A stretch of DNA of 64,000 nucleotides, from positions 620,001 through 684,000 of the forward strand of contig NZ_CP022352.1 of NCBI RefSeq assembly GCF_002216685.1. Direction: 5' to 3'. Of the stretch, positions 1 through 10,395 are shown piece after piece. The DNA comes from Vibrio tarriae (GTDB taxonomy: Bacteria > Pseudomonadota > Gammaproteobacteria > Enterobacterales > Vibrionaceae). Below the pieces are notes generated by a model that was not told the origin of the DNA, made no database searches, and saw nothing but the letters and a program-made list of their open reading frames with translations. The first letter of the stretch is position 1; each line of letters starts with the position of its first letter. Made by a program: the position numbers and the translations under genes.

Positions 1-468
1 TCTGATGCGATTCGCTCAGCAGGTGCTTCTCACCACTTTTTGTCGGTGACCAAGTTTGGTCATTCGGCGATTGTCGAAACCGCAGGTAACCCTGATTGCC
101 ACATTATTTTGCGTGGCGGTAAAGAGCCAAACTACAGCGCGGCGCACGTAAGCAATATCAAGCAAGAGCTGGAAGTGGCTGGCTTACCTCAGAAAGTGAT
201 GATTGATTTCAGCCACGCGAACAGCTCTAAGCAGTTCAAACGTCAAATGGTCGTGGCGGAAGATGTTGCGGCGCAGATTGCTCAAGGCGAGCATGCGATC
301 TTCGGGGTGATGATTGAATCGCATCTCGTTGAGGGACGTCAGGATCTGACCCCAGGCTGTAACCTGACTTATGGTCAATCCATCACGGATGCGTGTATTG
401 GCTGGAAAGACACCGAAACAGTACTTCGTCAACTGGCTGCCGCGATTGAAGCGCGTCGTCAGCGATAA
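1..468 (+). CDS. 3-deoxy-7-phosphoheptulonate (DAHP) synthase, C-terminal part (5' end outside window)
   Basis: Class I DAHP synthase condenses phosphoenolpyruvate and erythrose 4-phosphate, the first step of aromatic amino acid synthesis. The frame is open from base 1, so the start lies upstream; 155 residues are visible. Family motifs are GGKEPNYS, DFSHANS and GVMIESHLVEG, which line the phosphate- and metal-binding site of the barrel. It is the C-terminal half of a protein that is normally about 350 residues. The feedback-sensing N-terminus is missing, so the Phe, Tyr or Trp isozyme cannot be told. It converges on the MATE gene across a bidirectional terminator. Confidence 0.93.
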   Translation, partial: SDAIRSAGASHHFLSVTKFGHSAIVETAGNPDCHIILRGGKEPNYSAAHVSNIKQELEVAGLPQKVMIDFSHANSSKQFKRQMVVAEDVAAQIAQGEHAIFGVMIESHLVEGRQDLTPGCNLTYGQSITDACIGWKDTETVLRQLAAAIEARRQR

Positions 469-481
469 GTGAACGACAATT

Positions 482-514
482 AAAAATGGGCTTCCAAATC
501 GGAAGCCCATTTTG
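482..514. terminator. Bidirectional intrinsic terminator
   Basis: A perfect stem AAAATGGGCTTCC / GGAAGCCCATTTT with a 5-base loop, flanked by A and T runs, sits between the converging DAHP synthase and MATE genes. It can end transcripts in both directions. Confidence 0.85.
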
Positions 515-525
515 CTTTGCAGGCA

Positions 526-1860
526 CTAAACCTGTGCGGAGGTGAACTGAGTTTCCTCCAGTTGACGCAAGGCTTTTTGATAAGCGAGCCATGCTGCCCA
601 ACCCGCAATAATGTTGCCGACTAACACACCGATAAGAAGCCCTTTTATCGCGTAGAAATGCGCACCGATCCACAAACATGGTATGTAAAAAGCAAACAAG
701 CGCAGCGCTGAGATAGTCAAAGCCAAGTAAGACTTTCCAAGCGCGTTAGCTACGGACACCATCAACATACAGATCCCGAGTGCGCCAAGGCTTATTGGTA
801 CAATCACCAAGTGTAGATTCAGTATTTGGCTTACCTCGGTTTCGCTGGTCATCAGCTCGGCTAACGGTGTGGCAAAAACATACGTCACCAGAGCGATCAG
901 CAGTTGAAAACCTAACACAAATTGACAGGCGATCCGCACCAATTGCCGAATATGGGTGATCTCTTTAGCTCCTAACATGCGACCAATCATAGGCGGCAGT
1001 GACATGGTCATCGCTAACACGGCCACTAAGGCGAAAAATTCAACGCGCGAGCCAAGTGCCCACGCGGCGACGGTGGCAGTACCAAAACTTGCCAGTAGTT
1101 TGGTGGCAAACATGGAAGATATCGGAGGTAACAGTTGGCTTAACATCGCCGGTCCCATGATATGGCCAAGTGCGGTGAGGCTTTGCGAGATATTCAGATC
1201 TTGCCACTGATAACTCGTCCATTGGCGCTGGGCAACCTTAGGTGCGACGATAGCGATACCGATGCCAAAAGCAATAATAGTGGCGATCGCTGCACCATCA
1301 ATCCCAAGATCGAAAGTAAAGATAAAAATCGGGTCGAGGATGAGGTTCAGGACACTGGTCACCATCATCATGGTTCCTGGCAGTAGAGTATTGCCATTGG
1401 CGCGGCAGACACTGTAATAGAAGTACAGCATAGCGCCTGTCCATGCACTGGTAAGCCACCAAAGCCAGTAGTTATCTATGATGGCAAAGACGGTTTCCGG
1501 CGCTCCGAGTAGGCCGAGCAAAGGTTGGCGTAATAGGTAAAGCACAAGGGCAATCAGCGCTACTCCTATACCTCCGATGACGATCACCAAACCGCCTAAC
1601 TGTTTGGCGTATTGAGTTTTTCCTGCACCGATGGCTCGAGAAATCACGGCAGTGGTGGCGATACCTAAACCGACTTGAATACCGATGATCACCATCTGAA
1701 TCGGCATAGTAAAGCCTTGAGCAGCAAGAGGCAGAACCCCGAGCTGACCGATAAAGGCGCTATCGATCAACTGAAAACTCATCAGTGATAGGACGCCAAA
1801 CAGCATGGGCCAAGTCATCTGAAATAACTGCTTGGCTATGGAAGAAGTTGAAGTTTGCAT
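526..1860 (-). CDS. MATE family multidrug/cation antiporter
   Basis: A 444-residue, highly hydrophobic protein with about 12 predicted membrane segments arranged as two similar halves, as in NorM-type exporters that extrude cationic drugs with Na+ or H+. The N-terminal stretch IAKQLFQMTWPMLFGVLSL and the AIDNYWLWWL-like loop are typical of the family. Length fits MATE proteins (440-460). It is a single gene with its own promoter region in an ERIC-containing spacer and a shared terminator downstream. Vibrio genomes carry several MATE paralogues, and the substrate cannot be assigned from sequence. Confidence 0.9.
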   Translation of the reverse strand: MQTSTSSIAKQLFQMTWPMLFGVLSLMSFQLIDSAFIGQLGVLPLAAQGFTMPIQMVIIGIQVGLGIATTAVISRAIGAGKTQYAKQLGGLVIVIGGIGVALIALVLYLLRQPLLGLLGAPETVFAIIDNYWLWWLTSAWTGAMLYFYYSVCRANGNTLLPGTMMMVTSVLNLILDPIFIFTFDLGIDGAAIATIIAFGIGIAIVAPKVAQRQWTSYQWQDLNISQSLTALGHIMGPAMLSQLLPPISSMFATKLLASFGTATVAAWALGSRVEFFALVAVLAMTMSLPPMIGRMLGAKEITHIRQLVRIACQFVLGFQLLIALVTYVFATPLAELMTSETEVSQILNLHLVIVPISLGALGICMLMVSVANALGKSYLALTISALRLFAFYIPCLWIGAHFYAIKGLLIGVLVGNIIAGWAAWLAYQKALRQLEETQFTSAQV

Positions 1861-1885
1861 ACACTCTCGCGCTTTATGAGGAAAT

Positions 1886-2085
1886 TATCCCCTTCCTACT
1901 TGTGGCTGTGTTGGCTACCTTTGTTCATCCCAACCGCATCATAGTTTGTCTATGCTCATGGGGATTATGAGAGGCAATCATGTCTCTCACCAAAGGCTAA
2001 CCTTTGGCAGTACAAATTTGTTCCCAGCAAATTTGTTACTCACTGGCAGCCTACCTGCAACTCCAAGTCGTTTGGGTATACAGCC
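1886..2085 (+). repeat. ERIC element with an internal insertion of about 70-80 bases
   Basis: The left arm (CTACTTG.GGCTG.GTTGGCTAC.TTGTTCA.CCCAA) and right arm (CCTACCTGCAACTCCAAGTCGTTTGGGTATA) match the ERIC repeat seen elsewhere in the window. The centre, just after CTATGCTCATGGGGAT, is expanded with its own small inverted repeats (AAAGGCTAACCTTT and ACAAATTTGT..AGCAAATTTGT). Internal insertions of about 70 bp in ERICs have been described before. This copy fills most of the gap between the MATE and chemoreceptor genes. Confidence 0.85.
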
Positions 2086-2257
2086 TATGTTGGGGTGAAA
2101 TGATTTTTCACAAGATAGGGTTTGTAATTGTCACGAAAATGTTATGTTTTCACTAGGATGGCTTGCGTTCAAAAAAATTCGCCCCAAATTAGATTGAGGG
2201 CGAATTTCCTATCTGCAATACCAAGCTTGTTGATTAAATTATGCTTTTTGTCTCGCC

Positions 2258-3814
2258 CTATACACGACGAAATTGAGCAACCAAACTTGTCTGCTGAGCA
2301 AGATTTTGTACTAGTTGACTACACTCTTTTTGAGTATTTTCGGCTAATCCTAGCGTTTCAGTCGAGACATCACTGATGGATTGCACACTGCGGTTCATAT
2401 CTTCTGCAACGTTGGCCATCTCTTCGATAGCGGTCGCGATTTGCTCATTACGCAGTGTTATGTCTGAAACCTGTGATAGCAGAGCAGTCAATTTATCTCC
2501 TGATACATGTGCACTTTCGACACAAGAGACGGAGAGTTTATTTCCTTGCTCAATGGTATTAACGGCGTTACGGGTACTGGTTTGAATTGAAGTAATGACA
2601 CCTTTAATTTCTTCCGTTGATTCTGTGCTGCGCTGAGCTAGTTTACGAACTTCATCGGCAACCACAGCAAAACCACGCCCTTGCTCGCCAGCACGTGCCG
2701 CTTCAATGGCCGCATTTAGTGCTAACAGGTTGGTCTGCTCGGCGATACTCTGAATGACTTCCATGACTTGTCCAATCATCGCACTTTGTGAAGAGAGCTG
2801 CTCAATCACAGAAGACGCAGTTTTTAGTTGGCTCGCCATTTGCCCAATCGCATCTACGGTTTGCTCGACAGCATACATACCATCGCGTGCGGCATTTTTT
2901 GCATGTACTGTGGCATCGGATGCCGCTTGGGCATTTTGAGCAATTTCAGTGGCGGTGATGTTCATTTGAGTAATCGCTGTGGCCAACTGTTCAGTTTCGC
3001 GAGTTTGGGCATCGAGATTATCTGCGGTTGTCTCACTGTTTTTGGACGACATTTTGGCGGCTTCACCGATTTGAATGCTGGAGTCTTGAATTCGGCCAAC
3101 TATTGCATTGAGTTCAGATTGGCGCATCTTCATCGCAAGTCGAATCTCAGATAAATCGTCTACTCTATCGTTGTACACCAGTTCCATCAGCGGGTTATCA
3201 AACACTTTGCGTGCATCTTGTGAAATAGCCTCTAGGCGACGAGTCAATTGAAAGGCTATAAGAATGGTTAACAGAAGCATCAAAGGCAGCCCTGCTCCGG
3301 CGAGAAACAGATCGGCCGCAAAACTTAATCCAGCCGCTACGATAAAACCTAAACCAAGGCGCTGCCATAGCCGAGTCCGTGGCATTTTTAAACGCCAATG
3401 GGTTTTACCTGCTCGAATTTGTTGATAGAGCTTTTCTGCGTTGTCGACATGTTGCCGGCTGGGGCATAAGCGCACCGATTGATATTCCACCACCTTGCCG
3501 TTTTCTTTGATTGGCGAAGCAAAGGCATCCACCCAGTAGTGATCACCGTTTTTGCAGCGGTTTTTCACCATCCCCATCCATGATTTCCCTGCTTTAAGGT
3601 GCTCCCACATATCCTTAAATGCTTCTGGCGGCATATCGGGATGGCGAACCATGTTATGCGGTTGATTGACGAGCTCATCAAGTGTGTAACCTGCGACATC
3701 GCAAAATTCTTTACTGGCGTATTTAATATGACTGCTGAGAGTAGTGGTCGACAAAAGGTTAAAATGAGGTGGATAAGTGACTTCCTTTTGAGTAACCGGT
3801 TGATTAATGCGCAT
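2258..3814 (-). CDS. Aer-like PAS methyl-accepting chemotaxis protein
   Basis: A 518-residue chemoreceptor. Residues about 10-120 form an Aer-type PAS domain ([17 protein letters not shown], then a [20 protein letters not shown] segment), which in Aer binds FAD and senses redox/oxygen. A short hydrophobic hairpin near residues 150-190 anchors it to the membrane without a periplasmic domain. The C-terminal signalling domain carries the highly conserved tip ([20 protein letters not shown]). The start has GGAG 8 bases upstream. The chromosome II Aer paralogue of V. cholerae sits in this neighbourhood as I recall. Whether this copy really supports aerotaxis is not visible from sequence. Confidence 0.9.
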   Translation of the reverse strand: MRINQPVTQKEVTYPPHFNLLSTTTLSSHIKYASKEFCDVAGYTLDELVNQPHNMVRHPDMPPEAFKDMWEHLKAGKSWMGMVKNRCKNGDHYWVDAFASPIKENGKVVEYQSVRLCPSRQHVDNAEKLYQQIRAGKTHWRLKMPRTRLWQRLGLGFIVAAGLSFAADLFLAGAGLPLMLLLTILIAFQLTRRLEAISQDARKVFDNPLMELVYNDRVDDLSEIRLAMKMRQSELNAIVGRIQDSSIQIGEAAKMSSKNSETTADNLDAQTRETEQLATAITQMNITATEIAQNAQAASDATVHAKNAARDGMYAVEQTVDAIGQMASQLKTASSVIEQLSSQSAMIGQVMEVIQSIAEQTNLLALNAAIEAARAGEQGRGFAVVADEVRKLAQRSTESTEEIKGVITSIQTSTRNAVNTIEQGNKLSVSCVESAHVSGDKLTALLSQVSDITLRNEQIATAIEEMANVAEDMNRSVQSISDVSTETLGLAENTQKECSQLVQNLAQQTSLVAQFRRV

Positions 3815-3980
3815 AAAAAAGCTCCAAATCCTAGGTTTTGTTGCGCCAAATACTGTGCGTTGTAATTGTGATAATGCTTGTCTTTTAATGTATAGGTGGG
3901 GTTTTGTGAGTAAGCAACTGCGGAAAGATAAATTTTATGAACCTAAGGGTGAATCAGGTGTTTGCCTTTATCTTTATCCC

Positions 3981-4120
3981 ATTTCTACCTGAATCTGTAG
4001 CAGTGTTGGCTACTTTCGTTCACCTCAATAATATAGTTTGTCTATGCTCATGGGGATTATGAGAGCCGTCCTTGGCTCTCAAGGCCAACACACCTGCAGC
4101 TCCAAGTAGTTTGGGTATGG
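3981..4120 (+). repeat. ERIC element with a small central hairpin variation
   Basis: Both ERIC arms are present (CTACCTG..TCTGTAGCAGTGTTGGCTAC and CCTGCAGCTCCAAGTAGTTTGGGTAT). The centre after CATGGGGATTATGAGA holds a short hairpin (GAGAGCC..GGCTCTC) instead of the usual GAGCTCACT segment. It occupies the spacer between the chemoreceptor and the D-lactate dehydrogenase gene. Confidence 0.85.
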
Positions 4121-4195
4121 TTATGACTGATGTTGTGAAAGGGCAGAAAAGTCAGCCTTAGTTTGTTCTAACTTCTGTCGTTATAAGGTTTGGTT

Positions 4196-4226
4196 GGTGA
4201 AAGGGGCGCAAGCGCCCCTTCTCTTT
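4196..4226. terminator. Likely terminator after the D-lactate dehydrogenase gene
   Basis: GC-rich hairpin AAGGGGCG CAAG CGCCCCTT, 30-60 bases past the stop of the leftward dehydrogenase gene. The T run on that strand is weak, so termination efficiency is uncertain. Confidence 0.55.
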
Positions 4227-4257
4227 TCCCAAATTGATCGGTTTGGAAAAGTATTTT

Positions 4258-7137
4258 TTATGCGTACTCGCTTGGCTGCTCTGTACTCTCTTGCGTTGCC
4301 AACCGTGGTTTGGCGACTTCATCCACCAGATACAAGATGGATTGATAAGGAATGCCGCTGTGGTGTGATAAGCCGATTTCACACGTGCGGCTGTTACTAA
4401 ACCCACGGCTGCAGTGCGCTGGCACTTGCTCTTTGAGCGAATGGACCGCGGCGGCATTGAGCTCAGGCGTAGTAAAACCTTTGTCACCCGCCCAACCACA
4501 GCACTGAATGTGCTCAGGCACAATAACTTCACTGGCGCAGGCTTTGGCCAATTTCAGCATATCGCCTTCTAAGCCGAGGCGGCGCGAGCTACAAGTGATA
4601 TGCAGCATGATGGTTTCTTGCTTTGGCGCGAGTGTGAGGTGATCCAGTAAGTAACGACTTACCAACCCAGTTGGCTCCAGAATTTCCATCGGTTTGGTGA
4701 ACTGCTCAATGCTGCGTTTGGCGCACGGGCTGGTGTCCATCAATATCGGATAACGCCCTTCTTGGCTAGCTTGCCATAAAGCGTTCTCTAATTGCAGAGC
4801 TTTGCTCTGTGCAATCTCAGTCATCCCTTTGCTGTCATAAGGCATACCGCAGCACTGGCTGCTGAGCTCTGTAGGCAGGATCACTTCAAAGCCGGCTTTA
4901 TTGAGCAGGGAGAGGGTAACTTCCGTCAATGGACGCTGATCGGTCGCGCTTGCTTGTTGCCCCATATTGCGGCTGGCACAGGAGGGCAGGTAAACCACTT
5001 TTTTGTCACTACGCGGTAGATTTTCGACGGCGAGTTCCAGCGAGTGAGTGTTTGCTTGCGGCATTTCCGGCATCCACAAAGGGGTTTTGCCTTTGCTGAT
5101 CCGGCGCAGACCATTCACCATCGTACCCACCGATTTTTCTCCGAGCACTTTGGTCGCCAGTTGGTTAGCTTTTAAGCCTATGCGAGCGAGTGTGGTGGTC
5201 GCGCTAAAGTGCTCTGCTGTCCAATGCGCAATCGGGGTGAATTTTTGGTATTTGGCGGTGCGCAGTTTTTTGACCAAATCGCCCGTATTGATCCCGACGG
5301 GACAACGCTCGGCGCACAATCCAGTCGCGGCGCAGGTATCTAACCCTTGGTATTCAAACACTTGCTCTAGCTCGCTAGAAGCCACGTTTTCACCCGCTGC
5401 GCGGCGGCGTTTCAATTCGCGATACAACACAATGCGTTGGCGTGGTGATAACGTGAGGGTGCGTGATGGGCAGACCGGCTCACAGAAACCACATTCGATA
5501 CAGCGATCCACCAAGTTATCGGCTGCAGGCATGGGTTTGAGGTTACTGATGTGCGAATGCTTATCTTCGTTGATGATAACGCCGGGGTTGAGTAAGCGTT
5601 TGGGGTCAAAGAGCGCTTTGATTTTCTGCATCAAGGCGTAGCCTTCTTTACCCCATTCCAGCTCAACATAAGGCGCCATGTTGCGCCCTGTACCGTGTTC
5701 CGCTTTCAGTGAGCCTTGGTATTTCACGGCGACGAGTTCGGCCACATCGTCCATAAACGCGCCGTAACGTTCGATTTCACTTTGTTTATCAAAGCCTTGA
5801 GTGAACACAAAATGCAGGTTGCCTTCAAGAGCGTGACCAAAGATGATCGCTTCGCTGTAGTGGTATTTGTCAAACAGAGCTTGCAGATCGCGCACACCGG
5901 CCGCGAGGTTTTCCACCGGAAAGGCCACATCTTCAATGATGACCGTAGTGCCCACTTCGCGTACAGCCCCCACCGCTGGGAACATGCCTTTACGAATGCC
6001 CCATAAGGTCGCTACGGTTTTGCTCTCGGAAGTAAACGGAACCGATTCGATAATGTGGAAGCGTTGCAGCGCGCTCATTACTTGTTCGCACTGAGCGTGT
6101 AAGGTTTGCGCATCACTAGCGTGGGATTCAACCAGCAGCGCCGCGGCTTCTAAATCGAGCTTGGCGATAAACTCTGGCATGCCTTTTTTATCGGCCACTG
6201 AGCGCAGCGCACGTCCATCCATCATTTCTACCGCTGCCACAGGCGTTTTGGAAAGCGTGGTCACTGCTTGGCTGGCTTGTTCTATATCGGCAAACACCAG
6301 TAGTGCAGAGGCTTTGTGTGCGTGTTCAATCACGGTGTGATAGGTGATGTCGGCGATAAAGCCGAGTGTGCCTTCTGAGCCAATCATCAAGTGGGTCAGC
6401 ACTTCGATTGGATCAGAAAAATCAACCAAGGCGTTCAACGCATAGCCTGTGGTGTTTTTTAGGCGGTATTTGTGGCGGATGCGTTCGGTGAGCTCAGAAT
6501 TGGCTAGAGTCTCTTGGCACAGCGCATTAATGCCTTCCACCAAGTCGGCACGCTCTTGTTTAAAGCGTGCCACGCTGCCTGAGTCGCGTGTGTCGAGCAC
6601 ATAACCGTCGGCAAACACAATTTGCATGCCATCAACGGTGCGATATGAGTTTTGCGCCGTACCGCAGCACATGCCGCTGGCGTTATTGGCCGCAATGCCA
6701 CCGATTTTACAGGTGTTGATGGAGGCGGGATCGGGGCCGATTTTGCGCTGAAACGGGGCAAGATACTTGTTGGCATCGGCGCCAATCACCCCCGGTTGCA
6801 GGCGAATTTTCAAGCCTTGGTTTTGCACTTCATGCCCGCGCCAATCGTCGGTTAAGGTGATGAGTACCGAGTCGGAAACCGCTTGACCCGATAAGCTGGT
6901 GCCTGCCGCGCGAAAAGTAAAATGAATGCCAAGTTGGCCACAACTCTGAATAGCAAAAATCACTTCATCGAGTGATTTGAGGCGTAACACGATTTTGGGG
7001 ATCAACCGATAAAAGCTGGCATCGGTACCGTAGGCGAGCCGTTTCGCTTCTTGAGTAATAATGCGCTGCGGATCAATTCGGCTCGCTAAAATCTGTTCGA
7101 GCTGCTGATAGAGACGATCGGCGATCGGTGGGGTCAT
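4258..7137 (-). CDS. FAD/4Fe-4S D-lactate dehydrogenase (Dld-II type)
   Basis: A 959-residue membrane-associated oxidoreductase. The N-terminal half is an FAD-binding oxidase domain (RAAGTSLSGQAVSD, KIGGIAANNASGM) with a C-terminal oxidase cap. Then come a ferredoxin-like pair of cluster motifs (CIECGFCEPVCP and CAATGLCAERCP) and two CCG motifs (CCGMPYDSKG, CCGWAGDKG). This order is typical of the large quinone-linked D-lactate dehydrogenases; glycolate or 2-hydroxyglutarate oxidases are related alternatives. I place the start at MTPPIADR because AGGAAG lies 7 bases before it; an in-frame start 24 codons upstream falls in repeat DNA. Its position behind lldP and lldD supports the lactate role. 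Confidence 0.9.
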   Translation of the reverse strand: MTPPIADRLYQQLEQILASRIDPQRIITQEAKRLAYGTDASFYRLIPKIVLRLKSLDEVIFAIQSCGQLGIHFTFRAAGTSLSGQAVSDSVLITLTDDWRGHEVQNQGLKIRLQPGVIGADANKYLAPFQRKIGPDPASINTCKIGGIAANNASGMCCGTAQNSYRTVDGMQIVFADGYVLDTRDSGSVARFKQERADLVEGINALCQETLANSELTERIRHKYRLKNTTGYALNALVDFSDPIEVLTHLMIGSEGTLGFIADITYHTVIEHAHKASALLVFADIEQASQAVTTLSKTPVAAVEMMDGRALRSVADKKGMPEFIAKLDLEAAALLVESHASDAQTLHAQCEQVMSALQRFHIIESVPFTSESKTVATLWGIRKGMFPAVGAVREVGTTVIIEDVAFPVENLAAGVRDLQALFDKYHYSEAIIFGHALEGNLHFVFTQGFDKQSEIERYGAFMDDVAELVAVKYQGSLKAEHGTGRNMAPYVELEWGKEGYALMQKIKALFDPKRLLNPGVIINEDKHSHISNLKPMPAADNLVDRCIECGFCEPVCPSRTLTLSPRQRIVLYRELKRRRAAGENVASSELEQVFEYQGLDTCAATGLCAERCPVGINTGDLVKKLRTAKYQKFTPIAHWTAEHFSATTTLARIGLKANQLATKVLGEKSVGTMVNGLRRISKGKTPLWMPEMPQANTHSLELAVENLPRSDKKVVYLPSCASRNMGQQASATDQRPLTEVTLSLLNKAGFEVILPTELSSQCCGMPYDSKGMTEIAQSKALQLENALWQASQEGRYPILMDTSPCAKRSIEQFTKPMEILEPTGLVSRYLLDHLTLAPKQETIMLHITCSSRRLGLEGDMLKLAKACASEVIVPEHIQCCGWAGDKGFTTPELNAAAVHSLKEQVPAHCSRGFSNSRTCEIGLSHHSGIPYQSILYLVDEVAKPRLATQESTEQPSEYA

Positions 7138-7167
7138 ATTGTGCTTCCTCGTGTGTTCCCTCAATTC

Positions 7168-7222
7168 ACTTTTTACCTGAAGTTGCAGGAGTATTGGCTG
7201 CAACTCCAAGTCGTTTAAGGTT
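7168..7222 (+). repeat. Short deleted ERIC (mini-ERIC)
   Basis: Left ERIC arm (TTACCTGAAGTTGCAGGAGTATTGGCT) joins directly to the right arm (GCAACTCCAAGTCGTTTA) with the whole centre missing. The join point matches the one in the copy at 55111-55171. It lies between lldD and the dehydrogenase gene. Confidence 0.75.
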
Positions 7223-7236
7223 AGGGGATATTTTTA

Positions 7237-8373
7237 TTATCTTTTGACTAATGAATCGCGTGACAGTTCGGCAATGCTCTTTGCGCCAGTCAGCGTCATG
7301 GCAACCCGCATCTCTTTTTCATACAGATCGAGCAGGTTTTCTACCCCTGTGCGTCCTTGTGCTGCCAGAGCGTAGATAAATGAGCGGCCGAGCATGGTGC
7401 AATCTGCGCCGAGTGCCAACATGCGTACCACGTCTAGACCGGTGCGGATACCCGAATCGACCAGAATTTTCAGGTCGCCTTTCACCGCATCGGCAATCGC
7501 GGGTAGCGCTTGTACGGTAGAAAGCACCCCATCTAACTGGCGGCCACCGTGGTTAGACACCACAATGCCGTCTGCGCCGAAACGCACCGCATCTTTTGCA
7601 TCTTCCGTATCCAAAATGCCCTTGATGATCATTGGGCCGTCCCAGAAATCACGGATCCACTCCAAGTCTTTCCATGAAATGGAAGGATCAAAGTTCGCGC
7701 CCAGCCAGCCGATGTAGTCTTCCAGTTTGGTTGGTGAGCCACGGTATTTGGAGATGTTGCCCAAATCATGCGGCTTACCAAGCAAACCCACATCCCATGC
7801 CCAGCTTGGATGTACCATGGCTTGCAATACGCGGCGCATCGCTGCGTTAGGGCCACTCATACCGGAATGCATATCGCGGTAACGGGCGCCCGGTACTGGC
7901 ATATCGACGGTGAACACCAGATTTTTTACGCCAGCGGCTTTAGCACGTTCCAACACGTTTTTCATAAAACCGCGATCTTTTAAAACGTAAAGCTGGAACC
8001 AGATAGGACGCTGAATCGAAGGCGCCACTTCTTCAATCGGGCAGACTGAAACGGTAGACAGTGTAAAAGGAATACCTTTCGCTTGTGCGGCTTGTGCGGC
8101 TTGCACTTCGCCACGGCGGGCGTACATGCCGGTTAAGCCGACAGGAGAAAGGGCGATCGGCAGCGCCATTTTTTCGCCAAACAGCTCGGTTTCTAAACTC
8201 AGCTCAGACATATCACTCAGCACGCGCTGGCGCAGGGCAATGTCGGCCAGATCATCGGTATTGCGTCTGAGCGTGTGTTCTCCATACGAGCCGCCATCGA
8301 TGTAGTGGAACAAAAAGGGCGGGAGTTTGGCTTTGGCTGCCGCGCGGTAATCGGTCGAAGCGGAAATGATCAT
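7237..8373 (-). CDS. lldD: L-lactate dehydrogenase (FMN-dependent)
   Basis: A 378-residue flavoenzyme that oxidises L-lactate to pyruvate and passes electrons to the quinone pool. It shows the alpha-hydroxyacid oxidase features: [13 protein letters not shown] near the N-terminus, the FMN phosphate site, the catalytic His with Arg in [10 protein letters not shown] and the C-terminal [21 protein letters not shown] segment. Length matches E. coli LldD (396) closely. The start has AGGA upstream. It is the middle gene of the leftward lldP-lldD-D-lactate dehydrogenase block, so both lactate enantiomers can be used after uptake by the permease. Confidence 0.96.
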   Translation of the reverse strand: MIISASTDYRAAAKAKLPPFLFHYIDGGSYGEHTLRRNTDDLADIALRQRVLSDMSELSLETELFGEKMALPIALSPVGLTGMYARRGEVQAAQAAQAKGIPFTLSTVSVCPIEEVAPSIQRPIWFQLYVLKDRGFMKNVLERAKAAGVKNLVFTVDMPVPGARYRDMHSGMSGPNAAMRRVLQAMVHPSWAWDVGLLGKPHDLGNISKYRGSPTKLEDYIGWLGANFDPSISWKDLEWIRDFWDGPMIIKGILDTEDAKDAVRFGADGIVVSNHGGRQLDGVLSTVQALPAIADAVKGDLKILVDSGIRTGLDVVRMLALGADCTMLGRSFIYALAAQGRTGVENLLDLYEKEMRVAMTLTGAKSIAELSRDSLVKR

Positions 8374-8456
8374 AATGCAATCCTATTCTGGGCCTATTCT
8401 GTGAATGTTTCTTTTTTGCTCAAGCCCATACACGAGGTGCAAGGTGAGTTTGAGCG

Positions 8457-8481
8457 ATGAGAGCGAGACGCTCGCTCTCGG
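8457..8481. terminator. Hairpin between lldP and lldD
   Basis: GAGAGCGAG / CTCGCTCTC inverted repeat just after the lldP stop, without a T run. It may be an mRNA-processing or attenuating structure that lowers lldD expression relative to lldP rather than a full terminator. Confidence 0.4.
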
Positions 8482-8495
8482 TACTGATTAAAGTT

Positions 8496-10190
8496 TTAGT
8501 GGTTCATTAAAGCATCGGTCATGTTGAAGCCGTAAATCACGGTCATGCCGATGATGCCGGTCAAAACAAGATAGTAGAGGGTTGGCAAAACGGTTTTGCG
8601 CAGTGTCGCACCTTCACGACCGAGCAGGCCAACCGTCGCGGATGCCGCGACCACGTTATGGATGGCAATCATGTTACCGGCGGCTGCACCAACGGCTTGC
8701 AGGGCGATGATCACCACGCTAGAGATGGTCAGCGTTTGTGCCACTTCAAACTGGAATTGGCTGAACATCATGTTGGACACTGTGTTAGAGCCGGCAATGA
8801 AAGCGCCTAGCGCACCGACGGTCGCACTCAGCATTGGGAAAGCTTCACCCACTAAACCTGCTGCAAAGTTGGCGGTCGTCACAGGCATACTGGCTAAATC
8901 TGCGCCGTTAACACCAGAGTTAATGAAAATCCGCACCATCGGGATGGTAAACACCAGTACAAAGCCTGCGCCAATCAAGGTTTTGGTCGATTCACCAAAC
9001 GCTTTGCCCATCGGTGCTAAGCTGCGAGCTTGAGTGAGAACCGCAATCAAGGCCACAAACACCAGAATGCCACCAGGTAGATAAAGCGGCTCAATGGCAG
9101 TGCTGATGCCGGTTTCACCTAAAATATTGCTAAAGGAAACCTTGATACCCAGTAGCAACGCTTTGAAATCCGCACTCACACGGCTAGCGACAAGGATCAC
9201 CGCGAGCAGCACATAAGGTGCCCATGCGAGAGCAAGGCTCATCGGCTTGGCTTTGACCTCATCCAGATCCATTTTCAGTGAGCCTAACCACTCCGCAGGC
9301 CATTCGTTTTCAGGACGAAAATCCCATTGGGTTTTGGGTACCAAGAAGCCTTTTTTCGCCGCTGTTACCACAATTGCAAGGCCAACGAGACCGCCCATTA
9401 GTGAAGGAAACTCAGGGCCGAGGAACACGCCGGTCAGCGCGTAAGGAACAGTAAAGGCAAGGCCTGAAAAAATCGCGAAAGGCAGAATGTCCAAACCTTC
9501 CGTCCAGCTACGATTCTTACCGAAGAAACGGGTCAACATCATCGCCATCAAAATGGGCATCAGTGTGCCGACTGAGGCGTGGATCAGTGCCACACTGGTG
9601 GTGATTTGCTGCAGATACACATCCCAGTTTGAACCGTTAGCCAGCAGCGCTTCCGTGATGTTGTGGGTGTCCAGACCTTTGTTGACGCCAACAATGATTG
9701 GCGTACCAACGGCGCCAAATGAAACGGGCGTCGATTGGATCATCATGCCCATTAACACCGCCGCAAGGGCTGGGAAGCCAATCGCAACCAGAAGCGGTGC
9801 TGCAATGGCTGCAGGCGTTCCGAAACCGGAAGCCCCTTCAATAAAGGAGCCAAAACACCAAGCGATGATGATGGCTTGCACGCGGCGATCCGGTGAAATG
9901 TTGGTAAAGCCGTTACGAATCGTGGTAATTGCGCCAGTGTATTTAAGCGTGTTGAGCAGGAAAATCGCACCAAACACAATCCACAACACAGAGACCGTGA
10001 TGCCCAAACCTTGCAATACGGAGGCGATCACGCGGTTAGCCGACATATCCCAAAATATCAGGGCAATCGCAACGGTAAGGGCGAAAGCCACGGGCATGGC
10101 TTTCTTGGCTGGCCAGTTGAGGCCGACCAGTAAAATAGCGGCCACCACTATGGGTGAAAAGGCCACCAGTGCGAGCAGTGTTTCATTCAT
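8496..10190 (-). CDS. lldP: L-lactate permease
   Basis: A 564-residue polytopic inner-membrane protein of the LctP family that imports lactate (and often glycolate) with protons. Around 12-14 hydrophobic segments span the whole length; the [14 protein letters not shown] and [17 protein letters not shown] segments are family hallmarks. I choose the start at MNETLLAL because AGGAAG lies 8 bases upstream; a longer in-frame reading adds 18 polar residues without a ribosome site. First gene of the lactate block and divergent from a LysR regulator 206 bases away. Confidence 0.96.
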   Translation of the reverse strand: MNETLLALVAFSPIVVAAILLVGLNWPAKKAMPVAFALTVAIALIFWDMSANRVIASVLQGLGITVSVLWIVFGAIFLLNTLKYTGAITTIRNGFTNISPDRRVQAIIIAWCFGSFIEGASGFGTPAAIAAPLLVAIGFPALAAVLMGMMIQSTPVSFGAVGTPIIVGVNKGLDTHNITEALLANGSNWDVYLQQITTSVALIHASVGTLMPILMAMMLTRFFGKNRSWTEGLDILPFAIFSGLAFTVPYALTGVFLGPEFPSLMGGLVGLAIVVTAAKKGFLVPKTQWDFRPENEWPAEWLGSLKMDLDEVKAKPMSLALAWAPYVLLAVILVASRVSADFKALLLGIKVSFSNILGETGISTAIEPLYLPGGILVFVALIAVLTQARSLAPMGKAFGESTKTLIGAGFVLVFTIPMVRIFINSGVNGADLASMPVTTANFAAGLVGEAFPMLSATVGALGAFIAGSNTVSNMMFSQFQFEVAQTLTISSVVIIALQAVGAAAGNMIAIHNVVAASATVGLLGREGATLRKTVLPTLYYLVLTGIIGMTVIYGFNMTDALMNH

Positions 10191-10395
10191 GGAGTACTTC
10201 CTCGTCCTTGAACTCTCCATCAATCGGGATGAGCTAACGCGCACAGAATGTAGGGTACGGCTAACCAGTAAGAGTTCGGTTGTTGATTTTTTATAGTTGT
10301 GATGGGGTTGTTAATCTGGCGTGAATTTACTGCTTTATTTTTTGTGGATATAGGGAAATAATGAAATTCATTATTTCCAAAAATAACAAAATCAG

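Noticed and set aside
5048..5641. A 197-residue rightward frame inside the D-lactate dehydrogenase gene
   Set aside because: Antisense to conserved Fe-S and FAD segments, with no ribosome site or motif.
9487..10296. A 269-residue rightward open frame opposite the lactate permease
   Set aside because: It is the complement of the strongly supported lldP; its composition (Ser, Thr, Ala, Met-rich, no motif) is what antisense of a hydrophobic gene gives.
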